A stretch of 64,000 bases of DNA, from NCBI GenBank assembly GCA_016584305.1, contig JACEEZ010003866.1, positions 53,501-117,500 on the forward strand. The letters are read 5' to 3'. Below are positions 56,893 to 64,000 of the stretch, piece by piece. Below the pieces are notes generated by a model. The model was given only the letters and a program-made list of their open reading frames with translations. It searched no databases and had not been told where the DNA came from. The stretch comes from Chionoecetes opilio (lineage: Eukaryota > Arthropoda > Malacostraca > Decapoda > Majidae). The stretch's first letter is position 1, and every line of letters begins with the position of its first letter. Both the position numbers and the translations under genes were made by a program.

Positions 56893-57270
56893 CGAGCCTC
56901 CCCTGCAGGACGCAACAGCCTCGCAGGAGGCCAAGCACACTGAGGTGGGAGACGTGCTGGTGAAGGCTGAAGAGCAGGTCCTTCCCCTGGAGGAGGCAGA
57001 CCCCATAAGCAGTCAAAATCTTCAGGAGTCGCACATTTCAGCTGACGCAGGGGAGGATGAGGAGGCCAACCGCCTGGTGCGGCGAGACGTCCTGTGCCCC
57101 CACGGTTCATGGAGCGGGTGGGTGGCGGGGCGCGGTCTTCCAGGATGCAGCACGATGCAAGCTGCACATCAAGGGTGCCAAGACCAACGTGCTGGAGTGT
57201 TACGTCACCGTCGAGATCTTTGTTCGCGGAGGAGTTGACAAACAAGTCTACGTAGCTAAGTTCTCAGCTA
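56893..57270 (+). pseudogene. Unrecognised coding-like segment
   Basis: The plus strand carries an acidic stretch (QEAKHTEVGDVLVKAEEQVL, EEADPISSQNLQESHISAD, AGEDEEANRLVRRDVLCP) and, one frameshift later, FQDAARCKLHIKGAKTNVL and ECYVTVEIFVRGGVDKQV. The same order is visible inverted at 53860-54190 and begins again at the window end (63950-64000). Composition looks protein-like and differs from the surroundings, but no family was recognised. Confidence 0.35.
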
Positions 57271-58641
57271 CCTTTTTTTTGTCTCCCAAATTATGATATT
57301 TCTCATTTTTTCTTAGTTGAGCATTCAATAGAAAACCTGACAAAAGTATGGGTAACTTTTATATATGTGTGCGTGTCCGTATTTTTATCAAGAGTAAAAT
57401 ATGGCATGTGTGCTACAAAATATAGAGTATGATAAAAGTGACAAAGGTTTGACGTGCTCTGAAGGAGGGATGAGGGAAAGGTAGGAGGGAGGGAGGGAGC
57501 GTTCGTGGAGTGGGGGGAGGGAGGGATTTCTGCATACTTATACACTGGCGATGCTTTGGGGCTGTTGTGAGGGAGGGAAGGCTTGTTGGGAGTCTTAATC
57601 AATATACTTGAGCTTTCGCAGAATTGGAATCTTTTTCTAGTGTCTTCATGTGTCTTTTCTCCTTCTATCACTGTTGACAGGAGAATTATGAAAGTTTAGT
57701 GTGGGAAAGTATGTTAACGCAAGCTTGGGACCTCTACGTTGGTGGGAAGATAAAAGGGATAAAAAATAAATGAGAAGAAGGAGAATTGTTGTGGGGGGAG
57801 AGAAGGGGGGGAAGGGAGTAAGTAAACAGATGTATTGATTTGAGACACTTGGATTTTGAAACCTTGTAAAACTTTCCAGAATGGGGGGAAAAAGAGAAGG
57901 GGGAGAGAATGGGAGGTTTGGGAGATAAGAGAAGAGGTGCAAAAAGAGTAGACCGCCCCACCAATTTATATGAAGTTTGGTGCCCTCCACCTTGAGGGGA
58001 TTGTGTGACGCCAAGGCCCTAGGAATATCTTTTGGAGAAAAACCTCGTGAAAGTCCATTGGGGATCCTTAAAAGGGCCCATCACTTCTGAAGAAGGCAAA
58101 GAGCACCTCTGGTAAGAGACTGATGGCAGATCCGTCCAACAACCTTTTCTCGTAATGTCTGAGCTGGCAATCAATCAGGATTGCAACAAGTGTCCGGCAA
58201 ACAAAAGGTGATCTGCCGATGCCATGAGCCCGGTGCGTCAGTTGTGGTTGGAGTAGCTGTGTCACACGACCCGAGGAACCTTTTACCTGGATAGGAGGTA
58301 CTCACATAAAATGAACTGTAATTATTTATTTTGTTCCTTAGATGTTTGTGCTCTCAAACTTTCCAAGTGGTTGTATATAAGTTTCCTTGATGGCCTCTCA
58401 GTTACCGCCTTAGCCAGGACGTCTTGGTGGCCTTGAGATGTCAAAGTTATGTTAGGCAGCACACGGAGCTGATGAACTCCTGCCAACGTGAATAACAGTA
58501 CTTTCATCAGTAATGTATGTGTGCTTGTGTGTGTGTAGCAGAGGTGGGTACTTCCACAAATATTTCAGCAAACCGCAACTTCCGCAATTGCGGAAGTCCT
58601 AATTCGTTAGCGGATTTGCGGATAGTTAAAAAATTGCTAAT

Positions 58642-58835
58642 TTGTTTTTGCGGATATACTTCCGCAAACGCAATATGTCCACAATTTCCAAAGCGACCAT
58701 TCAAAGTTTGAACAGGATTCCTGCGCGGCTGCGCTCGCCGTCCAGGTTGAGTGGAGTACGGCAGGGGACGCTGCTTTCCCGCATCACCATGCGCACAGTT
58801 AACAGTGAGCATTCACAGACGTAAACAAGAGAGAT
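58642..58835 (+). other. Conserved antisense open frame in intron 6
   Basis: Opposite to copy F, the plus strand reads KRNMSTISKATIQSLNRIPA then VRQGTLLSRITMRTVNSEHS. Intron 6 of copy C has nearly the same open frame on its minus strand (32011-31829). Probably part of the LINE fragment carried in this intron rather than a gene. Confidence 0.4.
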
Positions 58836-58839
58836 ATCT

Positions 58840-58990
58840 AGAAGTATAACTTCCCATACAGATCCATTGAACTGTGGAATAACCTGGATAAGGGGGTGGT
58901 ACATGCCATGAATATTCACGACTTCAAAGTCAAGCTGTATAATAGTAGTTTTCGAGACGGGACAGTACGAGCTTAGTTCTTTTCCTGTAA
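58840..58990 (+). mobile_element. LINE 3' fragment (best copy)
   Basis: Codes SIELWNNLDKGVVHAMN and DFKVKLYNS, then a GACGGGACAGTACGAGCTTAG end. The same fragment is present in intron 6 of B, C and E, so it was present before the gene multiplied. Confidence 0.65.
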
Positions 58991-59012
58991 ATCAGACTAA
59001 ATGAACACACAA

Positions 59013-59016
<4 letters not shown>

Positions 59017-59080
<64 letters not shown>

Positions 59081-59122
59081 ACACACATCAACACACACAA
59101 CACACATACACAACACATACAC

Positions 59123-59194
<72 letters not shown>

Positions 59195-59238
59195 CACACA
59201 CACACACACACACACACACAACACACACACACACACAC

Positions 59239-59271
<33 letters not shown>

Positions 59272-59310
59272 CACACACACACACAACACACCCCACACAC
59301 ACACACACAC
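59017..59310. repeat. (CA)n microsatellite in intron 6 of copy F
   Basis: About 290 bp of CA with regular ACAACAC interruptions. Long ORFs of Cys-Val or His-Thr here are artefacts. Confidence 0.97.
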
Positions 59311-60665
59311 ATGCAGTCACCTGCAGGGGCACCCGTGAAGCCAGCCTAAGAAGGGCCAGGCCGTGGTAGGCCTCGGGGTGGGTGTAACCAGGATAGGGCA
59401 ACATCTCAGTCACACCAAAGTCTTGGTGATCCGCACCGTCGTTGTCGTCCTTGTAGTTGTGTTCACCAAGGCGCACCACCTCGGGCTTCCTGCAAAGGAG
59501 TGGAGGTGGTGGTGTTTGCGCGCTGTGTGGGTTGCTTTTGTTACTGAAAATTGTAGCCAATATTCAATGCTCCGTGTGCGTCACTCACTTGTCGAAGAAG
59601 CAGTGGAGGGCAGACAGGACCCATGTGGCCTCCCCCGTTGATTTTTAACACTGGCTTCCGCAGAACGCACTGTGATTTAAAGGAGTGTTGCTGAGTTTGA
59701 AATCAACAGAGTTGGTAACTTTTCTTACTAACCATCCAAGGCCATGCGTTCTCCAAGGCCCTCCGCTCCCTGCAGGTCCTTGATGGAAATCTTCACGATA
59801 TTCAAAGTTTCGAGTCGCAATGAAGTCTTCAACGAAAGGTAAATCTTCTGGTTCTATTTATATTTTCCTTTCAGCATCCAGGAAGGTAAATGATGATGTT
59901 AACGCATTTCTTGAATTTTTTCCACATTCTGTAAAGCAAAAAAATACGTGTTATGAATTTGATAATAATAGTATTGAAGCGAATACTTTGTTTATTCATA
60001 GACTATAACATGGCTTCGGCAATTGTTGTGCTTCGGTTATGACTCACGGAATGTTGGTGGTGGTGGTGCTATGTCCGTGACGGGCTGGGGGCCGACACCT
60101 GTAAGAGAGCTGTGTTAGCGTGACCTTGCCTGCCAGAAATCAGTACAGCACGCCATATTCCTCCCCGCACACCAAGCTACTCCTACTTTCAAGCAAGTGA
60201 TGGATCTCAATTAGTTGTAGTTTTCTGATTTTCTTCCCTCGCCCCTCCTCCCATCCTTGGCACCAACGTCCCCACACTCGCGTCACACTCACGTGGGACG
60301 GCGGGGCAGCAGACCACAGAAATATGCCTTTGAAAGCCGCACCGGACGGGCGGGTTGTGGCGAAAGTCGGGGTGGTAAAGTCACAGTGGCGTATGTCCGT
60401 GCACCTGGCCGGCGCCCCTGAGTGCATGGTGCAGGCGTCCCCCTCCTCCAGCGTCACGGTTAACAGGAAACACGATGCGACTCCCGCCTTGTAGGAGGCC
60501 AGCTAACGCGGTAAAAGGAAAAATCTAATTGTGGCGTAACGTTACACATCTTTTATCAGCAAAAATTGAGAGAGTATGTATGTAGCACTGTTATGATAGT
60601 AAAGGTGTGTTCGTACCTGTGGCTGCGCTCAACACCGCCGCCAAGAGTGCACCAAGACAGCGCCC

Positions 60666-61970
60666 TGGGCAGACATCAGAGAGAGTTAAAGGGCACGGTG
60701 TTTAGCTTACTAACTTCCTCAAATTTGTACACCCGGAAGTCGCGGGGATTCTGGTACGAGATATGGGAGTGGCGCTACGGTGTCACTATGGGCTTCGATA
60801 GTGATTGTGAGCGAGTACAATTACGTCACAGCCTCGCCAACGAATCACATAGAAATTTTCTCAAAAAGTTTCAGCCAATCACAAGGCTTCCACGCTTCAG
60901 CTTGTTTATAAACAAATTCATCATCCACACCAAACTCCACCCTTCTTCCTCCTCTCTCTTCCACCTCCTAGCTTCTCTCCTCCTCTTCCTCCTCCTAACC
61001 TTTTCTTATACGAAGACTACTCCCAATAACACTTGCTGAAATGTGTGTTACAAGGCTTATATTTATTACTGCTGCCACCACCACTACCATCACCGCTGCC
61101 ACCACCACTACCATTACCGCTGCCACCACTACAACCACCCACCAACTGCTATAAGAAAAGGTACTTCTTCCTCCTCCTCCTCCTCCTCCTCCCCACCTCC
61201 TAGCTTCTCCCTCTCCTTCTCCTCCCCCTCTTCCTCCTCCCAACCCCTTCCCACAGCAGCCGGCAGCAGTTGCAGTAGCAGCAGCAGCAATAGCAGCAGC
61301 AGAAGCAGCAGTAATAAAATATGAGCCGTGTTTTTGTCGTCCAAGCATCGTCTTAGTACACGAAGACCACTCCAATAACACGCTGAAATGTGTTACACGG
61401 CTTATATTTTATTACTGCTGCCACCACTACCACTATCACCGCTGCCACTACCACAACTACCACCAACTGCTACAAGAAAAGGCTAGGAGGAGAAGGAGAA
61501 GGAGATACCCATCACGGCTGGGATGGAACAAGGGCTTGGGTTTTATTAAGGAAAAGGGAGCCATTATACCTTCAGTCTGATGCGTGGCGGTTAGTGGCAG
61601 CTACCCGCCGGGTGGTGAAGCGAGGTGGTCTCGGTCAGGGTCTCGGTGAGGTGCCGCCGTTCACCACTCGGCCCATCACCCCATAATAAACTCACCACGA
61701 GTGTAGGAGATAGTTTTAAGGCCTAATTTCATTTGTATACTTGCCCTGTTCAGTTCTTGAGTCAGAAAACATCATATATACTCAATTTATGAGTATTTTT
61801 ATGTATATTGCGTGCTCTACAACTGCCTGGAGGCAGTTGCCTGGTTTTGACAGCTCAACGTCTTTAAATACGTCATCAATCTGCCCGCAGAATGCCAAAA
61901 GTTGCCCAAAACAGCTGTTGAAAGTCGCTAGGTCGTGAAGACCGGAAGTTAGCCTCTCTGAATGTAGCCT
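60666..61970. other. 1.3-kb insertion within exon 1 of copy F
   Basis: Separates GACGTCTCCAG from GGCGCTGTCTTGG, adjacent bases of exon 1 in copy C. Holds a tandem duplication with a period near 348 bp (61011-61350 and 61359-61690) made of CTGCCACCACCACTACCA trinucleotide runs and (TCC)n. No ends typical of a transposon were found and no gene was recognised. Confidence 0.7.
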
Positions 61971-62037
61971 CTGGAGACGTCCATGCCGCCGTGCTGCTGG
62001 ACGCGCCGGTACTGCCGCCCGCCGCTTTGCCTCACAC

Positions 62038-62044
62038 TTTTATA
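62038..62044 (-). promoter_or_regulatory. TATA box of copy F
   Basis: TATAAAA on the minus strand, 54 bp before the retained start codon (61984), in the same context as the promoters of copies C and D. Confidence 0.6.
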
Positions 62045-62519
62045 ACCTGTTTTGTTCTCTCATTACCTGTTTCCACACCAGGGTTTTTTTCCTACCACGA
62101 ACTTGATCTTGACAAATCTGCCCAGAATAAACAAATAAATAAATAAATAAATATATAAAATATGCAGACTAACGGTGACCTTCCACTTTCTTTTACATTA
62201 TTTAAAATCATTGGATATAATATTTTTCAAGCCAGATGCAATTCTTCCCCCCGCCGAGGCGTGCCACGTGTGCCCCGTGGCCCGGTATCCGAGCCTGCCG
62301 CTGCCCCGGGGGACTTTCCCTCGAGACGCACACGACCAGCTGCCACGAGATACCAACAAACACGGACAATTTTTTTTTAATCCTGGAAAATCCTACTAAT
62401 ATTGATGTTTTTTGTAAGAAATTCTTTAAGTTTCGTGGTTTGTTGATGTTGGAGGAATTATTACACCTGAATAAATAACGTCGAGATCTCTATTGAAAAA
62501 ATTTTTGGGTTTTTTTGAG

Positions 62520-62520
62520 N
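62520..62520. other. Ambiguous base N, likely contig join
   Basis: The only N in the window. It falls between the upstream region of copy F and a third copy of module M, with T- and A-rich sequence on its left, and may mark a scaffolding join. Confidence 0.7.
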
Positions 62521-62569
62521 GATCTCCATGCATCGTGTTACAGGAATAACGCGAATCGCTTGTGAGGGA

Positions 62570-64000
62570 ATCTAACAGATTTGATCAATGCTCCCAGCGT
62601 CTACGACACAATCCGTTGTTTACAAAAAGGGGGGAGGGGGGGCGCGAACTGCACTTGCCCGGAGGCGAAAGTTTACTAACAAAGATTTGTTATCAGCAAA
62701 ACACCTTCACAGGCGTCCTTCGACAACATGGCTGGAGATTTACAGGAAAGATTAGCCAAATAAAGGGATGAAATAGGCCCTTTACATCAATTTACTAAAA
62801 TCATATTCGCTTCTGCCCATGCGCCGTTTGCGTTTCCTTTTGTTAGTAAACAAAGGCGGACTGCACCTCATAAACAGACTGCTGGTCACACGACACCGGT
62901 TGGTCCAGCGCATGCGCAGAACTCTGTTTTGTAAACAAACAGACGACGCGTTATATTTGGTCCTGACAGCGCTTCATGCAAGATGGATTCTTACAATATA
63001 ATGCCGACATTTGATCAAGAATGGCTGAATTTAAAGTTATGATGGACATAATGCACTACACATTAGTCACTGGGAGCCTTACCAAGGTTTGACAGCAAAT
63101 GAAGTACGAATAGTAAGGAATTTACCTATAAGAATTACGTGTAGTAAGGAATAAGGTACGTGTGGCAAGGAAGGATCACTCAGAACATTTATATTATTGG
63201 GTATATGTATACTGTATACAGCAAAAGGTTGAAAGTTAACCCAAAATTTGGCTTTAAATTCGTGGAAATTGAGGTAGAGTGTCTTCTGTCACTCCAGGAT
63301 AATTCGGAATACGCCATAAAATGCACAATAACTTAATATGTTGATTTAGAAATGGTGAACAGCTTCGTTTTACCTATTTGTGCCTGTTTTAATAGACTCA
63401 AATTTATCTAAATGTAAACTATGGACTTCCATAAGGCGGGCATCCATACCGCCCTAGAGGATAAGGTCCCCTGACATGCCGCAGCGTCTTTTGATTTAAT
63501 AGCTACATGGTTTATGGCATGCAGGAAACCGGTCTACGGATCTCTTGTACCTCACACTGGACGAGCGTGGACTTAGCCTCCCCTGCGAGCAGCCTAAGAG
63601 TCAATCACTAGCTGGTATGTTGCTGGCGAGAGGCTGAGAGAGGTCCTCCCCTCAAGAAGCATGACCACCTTATTACGGAAAACTTTCAGATTTGCCATTT
63701 TCACCCACGCAGGGAAGACCAGAGGCCAAGAACAGAAGGCACAGGTTTGAGCCCCTCAATTTCCTAATTGTGTGATGTCACGTTTCAACACACCTGTAAG
63801 CAGAAAAAAACGTATCCGGGCCGACTGACGTTTTGCCTGATCCGTGTCTATCTTGTCCCGTCAGATCCTTCGGTTGTTAGCATTGCCACAAGTATGCACG
63901 TGGACAAACTCACGGCAGGGCTACCTGTCTTCTTACCTGGCCGAGACGCGGGAGACCTCCCCGTGCAGGCGAACGCCTCGGCCAAGCACAGGAGGTGGGA
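62570..64000 (+). repeat. Flank module M, copy 3 (runs off the window)
   Basis: Nearly identical to 55385-56230 up to about 63430, then more divergent, ending with CCAAGCACAGGAGGTGGGA as at 56930-56950. In copy 2 the next feature in this direction is the 3' end of a minus-strand protease gene. Confidence 0.75.

Larger units (their letters stand above)
55385..57690 (+). repeat. Flank module M, copy 2 (clean)
   Basis: About 2.3 kb present three times in the window. Copy 1 is inverted at 53480-55365; copy 3 starts at 62570. Contains several copies of a block with GTTTGTTTAC and the palindrome TGCGCATGCGC. Its far end joins the 3' flank of gene copy F. Confidence 0.8.
58164..61984 (-). pseudogene. 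Clip-domain serine protease copy F (exons 1-8, broken)
   Basis: Minus-strand exons: 1 (61984-61971, then 60665-60617), 2 (60502-60293), 3 (60098-60048), 4 (59928-59733), 5 remnant (about 59668-59593), 6 (59489-59321), 7 (58479-58406) and 8 remnant (58286-58164). Exon 9 is missing. Faults: 1.3 kb inserted in exon 1, deletion in the clip exon, in-frame TAA in exon 4, half of exon 5 lost, a GAC to GGC change at the catalytic Asp codon in an otherwise open exon 6 (AYHGLALLRL), and heavy divergence of exons 7-8. A clear pseudogene, useful because its base quality is good. Confidence 0.85.

Noticed and set aside
56665..57245. Minus-strand ORFs of 113 and 159 codons in module M
   Set aside because: GC-rich, Pro/Arg-heavy and opposite a more protein-like plus-strand frame; not conserved in the other module copies.
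58930..59560. Long Cys-Val and His-Thr ORFs
   Set aside because: Translations of the CA/GT microsatellite; only the first part of the minus-strand ORF (exon 6 of copy F) is real coding.

Overview
This window looks like nuclear DNA from an arthropod, most likely a decapod crustacean. The evidence is intron-bearing clip-domain serine protease genes, very long GT/CA and CT/GA microsatellites, arthropod-type TTAGG-like repeats, tRNA-derived SINEs and a dense nest of LINE, BEL/Pao, Gypsy and TIR elements. There are no operons, ribosomal RNA genes or CRISPR arrays. The only genes of clear host origin are repeated copies of one gene, a secreted clip-domain, trypsin-type serine protease with nine exons. 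Exon 1 is the signal peptide, 2 the clip domain, 3 a Pro-rich linker, 4 the activation region, 5 the His exon, 6 the Asp exon, 7-8 the middle of the protease and the S1 pocket, and 9 the Ser exon. Proteases of this family act in haemolymph cascades (melanization, clotting, Toll activation); that role is family knowledge, not shown here.

Layout: copy A (3131-6005, +, exons 6-9 only), copy B (9131-14018, +, exons 2-9), copy C (28505-32877, +, all nine exons, the best copy), copy D (44967-45240, +, exon 1 and the start of exon 2), copy E (50017-52667, +, exons 2-9, badly corrupted) and copy F (61984-58164, -, exons 1-8, a pseudogene). No copy reads through without a frame problem as printed, so each may be a pseudogene or may carry consensus errors. 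The B-C and C-D spacers are paralogous, so the copies form a tandem array. E and F lie tail to tail around an inverted duplication centred near 55375. A third copy of that flank module (62570-64000) predicts another minus-strand gene just past the window end.

Because the spacers and introns are paralogous, insertions can be read as presence/absence. The B-C spacer holds a 9.97-kb BEL/Pao-type LTR element (15229-25196), itself carrying a TIR element with a widespread arthropod protein (16934-19420), and a long foldback element (25749-27308). Intron 6 of C holds a 1.5-kb TIR element filled with a minisatellite. The 3' flank of C holds a CR1-like LINE with clean target duplications. The promoter of D holds a LINE (37890-44853) whose reading frame is split by a truncated LINE (14-bp target duplication) and by a 3.3-kb TIR transposon with an intact 816-codon ORF. 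D is then cut by a CR1-like LINE and a Gypsy-like fragment. A TTAA-flanked element, two SINEs, several foldback elements and many tandem repeats fill the rest.

Quality caution: two tracts (about 14.3-25 kb and 49-55.4 kb) show pervasive homopolymer-like corruption, and there is a single N at 62520. Frameshifts in those tracts should not be taken as biological.
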